The notes beneath the pieces were generated by a model, which had not been told where the DNA came from, searched no databases, and saw nothing but the letters and a program-made list of their open reading frames with translations. A stretch of DNA of 64,000 nucleotides, taken from NCBI RefSeq assembly GCF_020071995.1, contig NZ_JABWTK010000005.1, positions 248,001 through 312,000 on the forward strand. The letters are read 5' to 3'. The DNA is from Planococcus chinensis. Lineage in GTDB: Bacteria; Bacillota; Bacilli; Bacillales_A; Planococcaceae. Shown here one piece after another: positions 1 through 7,909 of this stretch (positions within the stretch are counted from its first letter, which is position 1; every line of letters starts with the position of its first letter). Position numbers and translations under genes: made by a program.

Positions 1-1
1 C

Positions 2-298
2 GATATCGAGACTGGCGAGCATTTGGAGTTGAAAAGCTGGTACCATGACAAGTTGAAATGGAGCATCGGCACTGTAGACCGGGAATGGCTGGCTGCAGTC
101 CATCAGGTAACTATGGAGAAAATCGATTACCTGGAAGATGGCCTCAGCGCAACTCTCTTAGGTATTCCTGCTAATGAATCTTTCATACTGCCTTTTGCAG
201 TTGCTTGGAAAACCATGAAAGACCCGGAAGCCGAAGATCACTATACGTGGTTTATGGCAAGTCCGGTAGAGATGTATCGGCCGCGTACTGAAACATAA
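2..298 (+). CDS. Unrecognised protein, 5' end cut by window edge
   Basis: The frame is open from base 2, so the gene begins left of the window and only its last 98 codons are seen; the TTG at 23 is internal and has no ribosome site. The fragment is soluble-looking, rich in Trp and acidic residues (ELKSWYHDKLKW, HYTWFMASP), with no membrane segment or cysteine motif. I do not recognise the family. It ends about 90 bp before the next gene and no clear terminator follows, so the two could be co-transcribed. Confidence 0.55.
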   Translation, partial: DIETGEHLELKSWYHDKLKWSIGTVDREWLAAVHQVTMEKIDYLEDGLSATLLGIPANESFILPFAVAWKTMKDPEAEDHYTWFMASPVEMYRPRTET

Positions 299-386
299 AA
301 TGTACGCTGGAGACATTATCCATGATTTGATGGAACTTTTATCCAATTGATTCGTATGAAAGGAAATGGGATAGGAGGTGCGGAAT

Positions 387-752
387 GTGAATATTTTCAT
401 CATCTGGTTTTTGGTGATTCTTGGCATAGGTATGCTTAGGTTTTTTTTGAAAAAGCGATTTGCCATTGACCGGGAAGAACAAGCCGGGATACTGGTAAGG
501 CGATTTGAACGCTGGAGCGGGACAGTGATGGTGTCGGTGGTTATCTTGCTGATTCTATTTTCCGAAAAGCCGCCTGAACAATTATTCTCCTGGATTTTTT
601 TCATTTTTCTGGCTGTGAATGCAGGCCAGGTATTCTTGGAATGGAAATATTTGAAGAAGTCGCGAAAATACCAGATGTCGATCGTCTACTTTGCTGTTAC
701 GGCCTTGGCTCTGTTTATCTTTATCGCGACCGTCAGTTGGCAGATTGGATAA
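387..752 (+). CDS. DUF4181-like small membrane protein
   Basis: A 121-residue protein with about four hydrophobic helices: near residues 3-20, 45-60, 70-85 and 98-118. A conserved-looking stretch (KRFAIDREEQAGILVRRFER) lies between helices 1 and 2. The overall pattern resembles the DUF4181 family of Bacillales membrane proteins; function unknown. I start it at GTG 387 because AGGAGGTG at 373-380 lies 6 nt upstream; the GTG at 378 overlaps that ribosome site. It is 37 bp upstream of nadX with no terminator between them, so it may share its transcript. Confidence 0.6.
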   Translation: MNIFIIWFLVILGIGMLRFFLKKRFAIDREEQAGILVRRFERWSGTVMVSVVILLILFSEKPPEQLFSWIFFIFLAVNAGQVFLEWKYLKKSRKYQMSIVYFAVTALALFIFIATVSWQIG

Positions 753-789
753 AAAGTTTTCTTAGAATGAGTATGTCAGGAGGGCGATT

Positions 790-1569
790 ATGAACATCGG
801 AATCATCGGGACAGGCAATATTGCATCGTATTTACTGGAACAGATAAACCGCAAGCAACTGGCTAACGGAAGAGTCGCAGCCATTTTTGGGCGCAACCAG
901 GAAGTGGGGCAGCGTCTTAGCGAAGAATTTGAAGCCGATTTTTACACCAATCTGAAAAGCTTTTTAGACTTGCCGCTCGATATTGTGGTGGAAGCAGCGA
1001 CGGTGGAAGCGGCCGGCATCTATGTGAAAGATGTAGTCGCAAGCAAGAAAGACCTCGTTGTCAGCAGCATTGGGGTCTTTAAAAATACCGCTTTTCTGGA
1101 AGAACTGACGGCTTTGGCGGAGTCCAGTGGCACACAAATTTTCTTGCCGTCGGGAGCGATTGGCGGACTGGACGTCTTGCAGTCGGCAAAAGCGGCCGGC
1201 GGCTTGGACCGGGTCCAGATCACGACACGGAAGTCTCCTGCATCACTCGGCATCGAAGCGGACGAAGCGCGCGTAATCTTCGACGGTTCGGCGTTTGAAG
1301 CTGTCGGGAAATTCCCGAAGAACATTAACGTCGCCCTGGTGCTCGCGATTGCCGGGATCGGCGTCGAGAAAACAAAAGTGCGTATCATCGTCGATCCGGA
1401 CATCGAACAGAATTCCCACACCATCGAAGCGGAAGGGGAATTTGGCCGGATGCAGCTGCAAGTTGAAAACAATCCGATGCCGAGCAATCCGAAGACGAGC
1501 CTGCTCGCTGCCTTGAGCATTCTGAGCGTGCTGCAGAATAAAGACCGGGCGCTTCGGATCGGGAATTGA
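790..1569 (+). CDS. nadX: L-aspartate dehydrogenase
   Basis: A 259-residue protein, normal length for NadX. The N-terminal NAD(P)-binding Rossmann motif GIIGTGNIAS is at residues 3-12. The ASDH/DapB-like C-terminal domain includes LPSGAIGGLDVLQSA and the TTRKSP strand, typical of aspartate dehydrogenase (EC 1.4.1.21). The family oxidises L-aspartate to iminoaspartate or runs in reverse. In NAD synthesis it can replace NadB, but no nadA, nadB or nadC is nearby, so the physiological role here is open. RBS AGGAGGG is about 6 nt before the ATG. A terminator follows at 1641. Confidence 0.85.
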   Translation: MNIGIIGTGNIASYLLEQINRKQLANGRVAAIFGRNQEVGQRLSEEFEADFYTNLKSFLDLPLDIVVEAATVEAAGIYVKDVVASKKDLVVSSIGVFKNTAFLEELTALAESSGTQIFLPSGAIGGLDVLQSAKAAGGLDRVQITTRKSPASLGIEADEARVIFDGSAFEAVGKFPKNINVALVLAIAGIGVEKTKVRIIVDPDIEQNSHTIEAEGEFGRMQLQVENNPMPSNPKTSLLAALSILSVLQNKDRALRIGN

Positions 1570-1640
1570 GTTCTTATTTAAGGGATGGACGATCCACTTT
1601 TGGTGAATATGTTAATCTTAATATACTTGGTGAATAGCAG

Positions 1641-1668
1641 GCCGGCTTTCTTTGGAAAGCCGGCTTTT
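1641..1668 (+). terminator. Rho-independent terminator after nadX
   Basis: GCCGGCTTTC pairs with GGAAAGCCGGC across a short loop and is followed by TTTTAT. It ends the DUF4181-nadX transcription unit. Confidence 0.8.
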
Positions 1669-1850
1669 ATGGGCTGAAATTACTTAGTAGGCCGAAGTAT
1701 ATGGGGATCCCTGTATCTTTTGGTATAAAATTTTTTAGCTCTTACGTCCTCTAACATTACTTAAGAACTGAAAATTCTAAATATATTTACTATTATTTCT
1801 TTTATTGCTAAGCTATTTTTGGTAAAACTAATCAAACTTATGGGGAGTGG

Positions 1851-3053
1851 ATGTTTTTGAAGAGAAGATGGGCGAGTACGGTAGGAGTTTTGAGTTTATG
1901 TACAGCGTTGGCGATGCCGGTTTATGCGGCTGAACCCGCCGCAAAAACGACGGAGCATCACCATGACAACAGCATTTCCGGATTTATCGATTATCAGGAA
2001 CTGCAAAAAAGCTTGAAGCAAATCGCGGCCTCCAGTAAAGGCGTCGTCCAAGTGGATGTAGCCGGGCAATCCCATGAAGGGCGGGATATTTATACCGCGC
2101 GGGTAGGCAATGGAGACAAGGTCCTTCTTGTTCAAAGTGAAATTCACGGGAATGAGAAAACGGGCACTGTAGCGATTCTTAACCTCTTGAAAACCTTATC
2201 GAACAACTCAAAACAATCCCAGCAAATCCGGGAAGAAGTGACGATCGTGTTCATGCCGATGATGAATCCGGATGCTTCGGAAGCGGATAAGCGCCGCAAT
2301 AGCCTGACATGGAGCGAAGTTGTGGAAAGCTATCCACAATTGGCAGGCGCTAAGCCTTCATGGAACTACCTGGACCGCGGCATCAGCCAAAGCTACGATT
2401 ACGGTGCAAATCCTGGATTTGATGTAAACCGTGACTTCAACCCGGATCTTGACTACGTGCCGGAAGCGCAGGACTTCCCGGGTGCTTCAAATCAGCCGGG
2501 CTGGTTCATCACTCCGGAATCGCAAACTTCACGTGATGTCTATAAATCCCTGCAGGCTGAATTTGGCAACGTGGACGTCTTTATCGACTTGCACCACCAG
2601 GGCCTTTACTACGTAGACGGCACTGCGGACCCTGTCACGCTTTCCTTGTCGGCTCAATTTGTGCCGGACCCATCTACTCCTGAGGGAGCGAAATACGCAG
2701 AGTTTGCGGACGGATACAACTATGATTTCTCGCGCCAATTGAACTTGCTGGCGTATAACGAACTGCAGTCCTTCGGCAACTCAAAGTTCACGAACATTTC
2801 GCTTTATTCGCAAGGGCTCGACCTTCCCGGAACAGCGCTTGGCACGTATGCCTTGAATGGCAGCGGAACGGTTCTCTTTGAAGTCCGAGGACAGACGCAA
2901 AGTTTGGGACAAAAAGAAAAAGGGCAATTGGTCAAATCAGTTGAACGCGGCCTTTCTGGCATCATCGAAGGCGTAGCTGACGGTTCCGTTGAGCAATTGG
3001 ATCCGGAAGCTTACGAGGACATTCCGCTTACAGCTTCCCGCCCGGCATTTTAA
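1851..3053 (+). CDS. Secreted M14-family zinc carboxypeptidase
   Basis: A 400-residue exported peptidase. An Arg/Lys-rich start, hydrophobic core and VYAAEP give a Sec signal peptide of about 26 residues. The M14 zinc site is visible: HGNEKTG supplies His and Glu, IDLHHQ supplies the second His, and VLFEVRGQ near residue 345 holds the catalytic Glu; the DVNRDFNPD stretch carries substrate-binding Asn-Arg. It probably trims C-terminal residues from extracellular peptides or cell-wall peptides. The start has GGGGAG at 1842-1847; an in-frame TTG at 1857 is an alternative. It is a single gene between terminators. Confidence 0.85.
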   Translation: MFLKRRWASTVGVLSLCTALAMPVYAAEPAAKTTEHHHDNSISGFIDYQELQKSLKQIAASSKGVVQVDVAGQSHEGRDIYTARVGNGDKVLLVQSEIHGNEKTGTVAILNLLKTLSNNSKQSQQIREEVTIVFMPMMNPDASEADKRRNSLTWSEVVESYPQLAGAKPSWNYLDRGISQSYDYGANPGFDVNRDFNPDLDYVPEAQDFPGASNQPGWFITPESQTSRDVYKSLQAEFGNVDVFIDLHHQGLYYVDGTADPVTLSLSAQFVPDPSTPEGAKYAEFADGYNYDFSRQLNLLAYNELQSFGNSKFTNISLYSQGLDLPGTALGTYALNGSGTVLFEVRGQTQSLGQKEKGQLVKSVERGLSGIIEGVADGSVEQLDPEAYEDIPLTASRPAF

Positions 3054-3107
3054 TCCTGAAGCAAATTGAATGCCGAAGATCTGGACGATGAATAGCCTAC
3101 TAATGAA

Positions 3108-3146
3108 ACACCTGCAATTCCTATGCTGGAATTGCAGGTGTATTTG
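3108..3146 (+). terminator. Terminator after the carboxypeptidase
   Basis: A 14-bp stem, ACACCTGCAATTCC / GGAATTGCAGGTGT, with loop TATGCT, followed by ATTTGTTT. Confidence 0.75.
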
Positions 3147-3221
3147 TTTAGCCTTCCATCTGCAGGTTAATTCAGTTTCGGGAAGGGTATAAGAGTTAAA
3201 AAAATCAAACAGGAGGTACTA

Positions 3222-4250
3222 ATGAAAAAGACAATCAGATTTGCGCTGTTTCTGCTGCTTTTACTGATACTCGCAGCTTGCGGAAGACCAAGTGATGAAG
3301 GCACGTCAACAACGGATGGAGAAGGAGAAGAAAGCTACACCATCCGCGTGGCTTACTTGGTGCCCGAAGAACATTCCGCCCATGTCCAATCGCTGAAGTT
3401 CAAAGAAAAGCTCGAAAAGGAATCGGATGGACGGCTGAAGGTCGAGCTGTATCCGAATGGCCAGCTTTATGGCTCGGACCGTGAAGCAATTGAAGCGGTA
3501 CAGTTGGGAAATTTGGAAATGACCATTCCTGCAGTAGCGCCGCTCGCTTCATTCAATGAGAAGTTCCTGGTTTTCGATTTGCCGTTTTTATTCAATGATT
3601 ATGATGCGGCTTACAGCGCGCTCGACGGGGATTTAGGCGAGGAGCTATTGGATAGCTTGGAAGAAAACGATTTAAAAGGGCTGGCATTCGGCGAAAACGG
3701 ATTCCGCCATGTGTCGAATAACGAAGGGCCGATTGAATCTCCGGAAGACATGGAAGGGATGAAGCTGCGGACATTGGAAAATCCGCTCCATACGGATACG
3801 TTCAAGGCGTTTGGCGCAAATGCTTCGCCGTTTGCCTTCGGCGAATTGTATACAGCTTTGCAGCAAGGGACATATGATGCCATGGACTGTCCGATTTCTC
3901 TGTACTACACCAATAAATTCTACGAAGTGCAGGATTATCTGACTTTGACCGGCCATGTGTATGCAGCAGCCATTCTCTTGGCGAACAATGATTTTTACAA
4001 TAGTTTGCCGGAAGATCTCCAGGAACTGGTCATGGAAGCATCTGACGAATTCAAAGATGAACAGCGGAAACTTGCCCAGCAGCAAGATACTGAATTCCTG
4101 GATCAATTGAAAGCGGAGGGCATGCAGGTCAATGATTTGACTGCTGAACAGCGCGATGAATTCCGCGAGGCGGCGCAGCCGGTTTACGAGAAATACGAAA
4201 ACCAGATTGGAAAGGATTTAATCGACCGTGCCTTGGCGGCGAACGAATAA
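3222..4250 (+). CDS. TRAP transporter substrate-binding lipoprotein (DctP family)
   Basis: A 342-residue lipoprotein with lipobox LILAAC (Cys20). The mature protein has the DctP fold signatures: YTIRVAYLVPEEHSAH at the first strand, LYPNGQLYGSDREAIEAVQ, and MKLRTLENPLHTDTFKAFGA, whose Arg is at the usual position of the carboxylate-clamp residue. The family captures C4-dicarboxylates, sugar acids or other organic acids outside the membrane for a DctQM permease. No dctQ or dctM lies in the window; terminators flank the gene on both sides, so it is transcribed alone. RBS AGGAGG, 6-7 nt before the ATG. Confidence 0.85.
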   Translation: MKKTIRFALFLLLLLILAACGRPSDEGTSTTDGEGEESYTIRVAYLVPEEHSAHVQSLKFKEKLEKESDGRLKVELYPNGQLYGSDREAIEAVQLGNLEMTIPAVAPLASFNEKFLVFDLPFLFNDYDAAYSALDGDLGEELLDSLEENDLKGLAFGENGFRHVSNNEGPIESPEDMEGMKLRTLENPLHTDTFKAFGANASPFAFGELYTALQQGTYDAMDCPISLYYTNKFYEVQDYLTLTGHVYAAAILLANNDFYNSLPEDLQELVMEASDEFKDEQRKLAQQQDTEFLDQLKAEGMQVNDLTAEQRDEFREAAQPVYEKYENQIGKDLIDRALAANE

Positions 4251-4288
4251 AATCAACTCTTGGGACACAAAAAGGTGATTTAGCAGGA

Positions 4289-4318
4289 AAACCACACCCG
4301 CCGCGGGTGTGGTTTTTT
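4289..4318 (+). terminator. Terminator after the TRAP lipoprotein
   Basis: AACCACACCCGC pairs with GCGGGTGTGGTT, followed by six T. Confidence 0.85.
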
Positions 4319-4438
4319 GCTTGGCTTCAAATGGAAACCGCAAAAAGAGCAGACTTTGGACAATGCATCAGAAGTGGGCTATGCTTAGCACAGTTTAGCT
4401 CCCCATTTTGGCGGCGGTGGAGCGGAAGGATGGTTCAC

Positions 4439-4612
4439 ATGGCATTTCTGGAAAAACTGAACGCATTGAAAGACAAGACGGTTGAAAAAGGCAAAACCCA
4501 TTGGGAAGAAAATAAAGACGAGTACAAAGAAAAAGCAGCAACCTACAAAGACAAAGCCATGGTATTGAAAGACGATGTCGCGAATAAGATAAAAGAGAAA
4601 ACACAAAAATAA
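4439..4612 (+). CDS. Small Lys/Glu-rich helical protein
   Basis: A 57-residue protein, nearly all charged and probably helical: MAFLEKLNALKDK, then repeated KDEYKEKAATYKDKA-like steps every 7-11 residues. There is no membrane segment or cysteine. It resembles the short amphipathic YtxH/CsbD-like stress proteins in composition only; no family is assigned. The start at 4439 is preceded by GGAAGGA at 8 nt. The frame is open further upstream but that part overlaps the preceding terminator and has no ribosome site. A terminator follows. Confidence 0.55.
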   Translation: MAFLEKLNALKDKTVEKGKTHWEENKDEYKEKAATYKDKAMVLKDDVANKIKEKTQK

Positions 4613-4637
4613 AAGCTGAGCTTAGCTGAATGCATAC

Positions 4638-4688
4638 AAAACCTTGAATGTCAGGCACTTGGAAAGTGCCCGGACTTTGAGGTTTTTT
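4638..4688 (+). terminator. Terminator after the small charged protein
   Basis: Imperfect stem: AAACCTTGAATGTCAGGCACTT pairs with AAAGTGCCCGGACTTTGAGG across GG, followed by TTTTTTC. Confidence 0.7.
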
Positions 4689-4769
4689 CTATGTATAGAG
4701 CTAATACAAACGTCTTTTTAACTTAATAAACTGCAAGTATAAAAGTTATACAAAGATTATACATAAAAT

Positions 4770-4795
4770 GTTTCATAATTTTTATAGGAGGGAAT
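4770..4795 (+). promoter_or_regulatory. SigB-like promoter of the carotenoid operon
   Basis: GTTTCA, 14 nt, GGGAAT. This is close to the Bacillus/Staphylococcus sigma-B consensus (GTTTAA, 12-15 nt, GGGTAT). It would give a leader of about 150 nt before crtM. In Staphylococcus aureus the crt operon is known to be sigma-B dependent, which supports the reading. No other open frame lies between the upstream terminator and crtM. Confidence 0.5.
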
Positions 4796-4957
4796 AAGGG
4801 GTAATATTACGATGAGTCTCGTACATTGTTACTTCTTCAGCAGCGCCTTCTAAATGATACATACCTCTAAGGCCAAGGACCGTTCATTCCGTTTTCCATG
4901 CGAATTGCCTGATTTCAGAGAATCCGAATCCACACCCGTTGAAAGGGGGAGCTTTCC

Positions 4958-5815
4958 ATGACTGCTCAAATGCAAGTCCAAGACGACTTTGATTACTGCG
5001 AAAATGTCATTAGACGCCACTCGAAAAGTTTTTATTACGCTTTTTCCAAACTTCCTGAGGAAAAAGCCCAGGCGGTTTACGCCATTTACGCCTTTTGCCG
5101 GACAGCGGACGATAGTGTGGATGAAACATCTGGGAATGCAGCCCAATTGCGTGAGTTGGAACGGTTAAGCTCAGAACTTGACCGTTTTGCCCATGGTGAG
5201 TACATTGACCATCCGCTATGGCGGGCGCTGCGTGTCGTGTTTGATACGTATGACATGGACTTGGAACCATTTTATGACCAGATCAAAGGCCAGCGGATGG
5301 ACCTCTCGTTTACAGCGCCTCAGACATTGGAGGACGTCGAGACCTACAGTTATTACGTAGCAGGTTCGGTCGGCCGGATGCTGCTGCCGATTATCGCTTC
5401 ACAATCTAAGGTGGACTGCACCGATGCAGCCGTCAATTTGGGCGTTGCGATGCAATTGACAAATATTTTGAGGGACGTTGGGGAGGATTTCCGCGACAAA
5501 GGGCGAATCTATCTTCCTGCAGAAGAACTTAAACAGGTGGGCTATCAGAAAGAGCAATTGGCCCATTCGGAAATCAACGATAGCTTTATCCAGGTTTGGG
5601 AGCTGATGGCACAGCGGGCCGAAACTTTATACGATGAATTTATTGAATGCATTTCAAATTTTGATCCCGATAGCCAAATCCCGATTGTTGTTTCTGCACA
5701 AGTCTATCGTGAGATTTTAACAAGTGTCCGCCAAAACAACTACGATTGTTTTAAAAAGCGGAATTTCGTAACCAAACAGGAAATGATCCGAATTTTGACG
5801 GATTCGGTAAAGTGA
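4958..5815 (+). CDS. crtM: 4,4'-diapophytoene (dehydrosqualene) synthase
   Basis: A 285-residue squalene/phytoene-synthase-family enzyme. Both Asp-rich metal/diphosphate motifs are intact: DDSVD at residues 51-55 and NxxRDVGED at about 169-177. It condenses two farnesyl diphosphates head-to-head to the C30 carotenoid precursor 4,4'-diapophytoene. The neighbouring CrtP-type enzyme and the genus-like context favour C30 over C40 chemistry. RBS AAAGGGGGAG lies about 8 nt before the ATG. It heads an operon with the gene 31 bp downstream and follows a SigB-like promoter. Confidence 0.9.
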   Translation: MTAQMQVQDDFDYCENVIRRHSKSFYYAFSKLPEEKAQAVYAIYAFCRTADDSVDETSGNAAQLRELERLSSELDRFAHGEYIDHPLWRALRVVFDTYDMDLEPFYDQIKGQRMDLSFTAPQTLEDVETYSYYVAGSVGRMLLPIIASQSKVDCTDAAVNLGVAMQLTNILRDVGEDFRDKGRIYLPAEELKQVGYQKEQLAHSEINDSFIQVWELMAQRAETLYDEFIECISNFDPDSQIPIVVSAQVYREILTSVRQNNYDCFKKRNFVTKQEMIRILTDSVK

Positions 5816-5846
5816 AAATTATTGGGGGAAGAAGGTCGGCAGAAGT

Positions 5847-7352
5847 ATGGCGAATGTGAAAAAATCCGTAATCGTGATTGGAGGGGGACTTGGCGGCTTA
5901 TCGGCAGCTATTTCTCTTGCGCAAAACGGATACAGCGTTTCTTTATATGAAAAGAACGACCATATCGGCGGAAAATTGAACCGCCTGGAACAGGACGGTT
6001 TCGGCTTTGACCTCGGCCCGTCCATTTTGACGATGCCGCATATTTTCGACAAATTGTTTCGCGGCAGCGGCAAGCGCATGGAGGATTATGTGCCGATCAA
6101 ACGGCTCAATCGCGAATGGCGTTCGTTCTTTCCGGACGGCACCGTGCTGGATTTGTTCCACGACCTCCGCTTGATGGAGCGTGCGAATCCGTCGCTTAGC
6201 CGCAAAGATATGAAAGAGTATTACGCTTTCTTAAAATACGCCAAGAAAATATACGAGACGACGGAAGACAGTTATCTCGGCGAAGGTTTTGATACCGCAC
6301 AGGAAGCTGTCGCACAGAACGGCATCATTGCCACTTTGACCGGGTTTGATTTGACTTCTACGGTTTATGAGGCTGTGTCCAAACGGATCTCGAACCCGCA
6401 TCTGCGCGATATGCTTTCTTATTTCGTCAAATACGTCGGTTCGTCTCCTTACCAGGCGCCGGCTGTTCTCAATATGATGATCTACATGCAGCACGCACAG
6501 GGCTGTTGGTACGTGCCGGGTGGCATGCACAAATTGGGCGAAGGCCTGACGCGTTTGGCTAAAGAAGAAGGCGTCCGGATCTATACCGGTCAGGCGGTAG
6601 TGCGTGCGCATACAGATAACAAGCGGCAGATCACGGCGATTGAACTCGAAGACGGTTCGATCAAAAAGGCGGATTATTACGTTTCCAATATGGAAGTGAT
6701 TCCGTTCTATAAAAAAATGGTCGATGCCAAACCGAAGTATGTGCAGAATCTGGAGAAGAAATTCGAACCGGCAAGCTCCGGCCTGGTGCTGCATCTTGGC
6801 GTAAACAAAACCTATCCGTTCTTGAACCACCACAACTTCTTCTTCCCGGAAAACCTGGAGGAACAAATGGAAAAAGTGTTCGTGAAGCATGAGCTGCCGG
6901 ACGATCCGACCATTTATCTCGTCAATACGAATAAAACCGATCCGACCCAGGCGCCGCCGGGGCATGAAAACTTGAAAATCCTGCCGCATATTCCGTATAT
7001 CCAGGACAATCCGTTTACCCCGGACGATTACTTGAAGTTTGAAGCACGCGTCTATGAAAAGCTGGAACGCATGGGCTTGCACGGATTGCGGGACCATATC
7101 GTGACGCGCGACGTCTGGACGCCGCATGATATTGAACGGACGTACGGATCTGACCGCGGTGCGATTTACGGCACCGTGTCCGATAAAAAAGGCAACGGCG
7201 GATTCAAGAACAAGAAAGAAAGCGAACTGTACGACAATCTGTATTTTGTCGGCGGCACCGTGAACCCGGGCGGCGGCATGCCGATGGTGACGCTCAGCGG
7301 CCAGCAAGTGAGCCAAAAGATTGTGAAGCGCGATTCACTGGTGAAGCGGTAA
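5847..7352 (+). CDS. crtP: CrtP-type 4,4'-diaponeurosporene oxygenase
   Basis: A 501-residue FAD amine-oxidase-like carotenoid enzyme. The dinucleotide motif GGGLGGLSAAISLAQNGY is at about residues 12-29, and the C-terminal FAD motif is FVGGTVNPGGGMPMV. Several blocks match S. aureus CrtP (oxygenase) as I remember it, and not CrtN (desaturase): FEPASSG, HHNFFF, LPDDPTIYLVNTNKTD and LPHIPYIQD. CrtP oxidises a terminal methyl of the C30 backbone to an aldehyde. Automated annotation may call it crtN or crtI. Starts 31 bp after crtM with GGGGGAAGAAGG upstream. Confidence 0.8.
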   Translation: MANVKKSVIVIGGGLGGLSAAISLAQNGYSVSLYEKNDHIGGKLNRLEQDGFGFDLGPSILTMPHIFDKLFRGSGKRMEDYVPIKRLNREWRSFFPDGTVLDLFHDLRLMERANPSLSRKDMKEYYAFLKYAKKIYETTEDSYLGEGFDTAQEAVAQNGIIATLTGFDLTSTVYEAVSKRISNPHLRDMLSYFVKYVGSSPYQAPAVLNMMIYMQHAQGCWYVPGGMHKLGEGLTRLAKEEGVRIYTGQAVVRAHTDNKRQITAIELEDGSIKKADYYVSNMEVIPFYKKMVDAKPKYVQNLEKKFEPASSGLVLHLGVNKTYPFLNHHNFFFPENLEEQMEKVFVKHELPDDPTIYLVNTNKTDPTQAPPGHENLKILPHIPYIQDNPFTPDDYLKFEARVYEKLERMGLHGLRDHIVTRDVWTPHDIERTYGSDRGAIYGTVSDKKGNGGFKNKKESELYDNLYFVGGTVNPGGGMPMVTLSGQQVSQKIVKRDSLVKR

Positions 7353-7412
7353 CAGCAAGACGCAATGGCCACGGCAATTATCCAGCTTATAAGGATGGGG
7401 AGAGTGTTTGTC

Positions 7413-7868
7413 ATGACATCACCTGCTCGGGAGGACATGCTGAAACGCTTGGAATTTTTCATCGGCCATTGGAACATGGAAGTGATTCATCCGCATCTTG
7501 AGCCAAATCCGATTTCTGGCCATACCAGCTTTGATTGGCTGAACGAGAAGTATGTTATCCAGCGCACGCATATCGACAAAGCGGAGTTTCCGGACAATAC
7601 AATTGTGTACGACTGCAATCCGGATAATGGGCAGTATTTGCTGCATTATTTTGATACGCGCGGCGTGACGCGCTTGTACCAAATGGGCTTGGAGAACCGG
7701 CTATGGAGATTGTGGCGGGATGAAGCCGATTTTTCGCCATTTGACTTTTTTCAGCGTTTTACTGGAAATGTAGATGAAACGGGAAACATCATTGATAGCA
7801 AATGGGAACAATCAGAGGACGGCGTAGACTGGAAACACGACTTTCAAATCGTCTATCGAAGAGCATAA
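7413..7868 (+). CDS. DUF1579/lipocalin-like hypothetical protein
   Basis: A 151-residue soluble protein built of Trp/Tyr-rich beta strands. The opening KRLEFFIGHWNMEV and later GHTSFDWL and WEQSEDGVDWKHDF resemble the DUF1579 and nitrobindin-like beta-barrel families, whose role is usually unknown. ATG 7413 follows GGGGAG at 10 nt; upstream in-frame starts at 7365 and 7395 lack a ribosome site. It is 60 bp after crtP with no terminator between, so it is probably the third gene of the carotenoid operon. Whether it binds a pigment or haem is speculation. Confidence 0.55.
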   Translation: MTSPAREDMLKRLEFFIGHWNMEVIHPHLEPNPISGHTSFDWLNEKYVIQRTHIDKAEFPDNTIVYDCNPDNGQYLLHYFDTRGVTRLYQMGLENRLWRLWRDEADFSPFDFFQRFTGNVDETGNIIDSKWEQSEDGVDWKHDFQIVYRRA

Positions 7869-7870
7869 AA

Positions 7871-7908
7871 AAAGCGCACTCTGTTTAAAAGAGTGCGCTT
7901 TTTTTATG
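7871..7908. terminator. Bidirectional terminator, carotenoid operon / sseA
   Basis: AAAAGCGCACTCT pairs with AGAGTGCGCTTTT; A and T tracts flank both sides. It serves the + operon and the converging - gene. Confidence 0.85.
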
Positions 7909-7909
7909 C

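Noticed and set aside
6231-7316. A 361-codon open frame antisense to the CrtP gene
   Set aside because: A reverse-frame shadow of a GC-rich coding region; low-complexity His/Phe/Arg content and no ribosome site.
5847-7352. Naming the second carotenoid gene crtN
   Set aside because: Sequence blocks fit the CrtP/CrtNb oxygenase better than the CrtN desaturase, although automated naming may differ.
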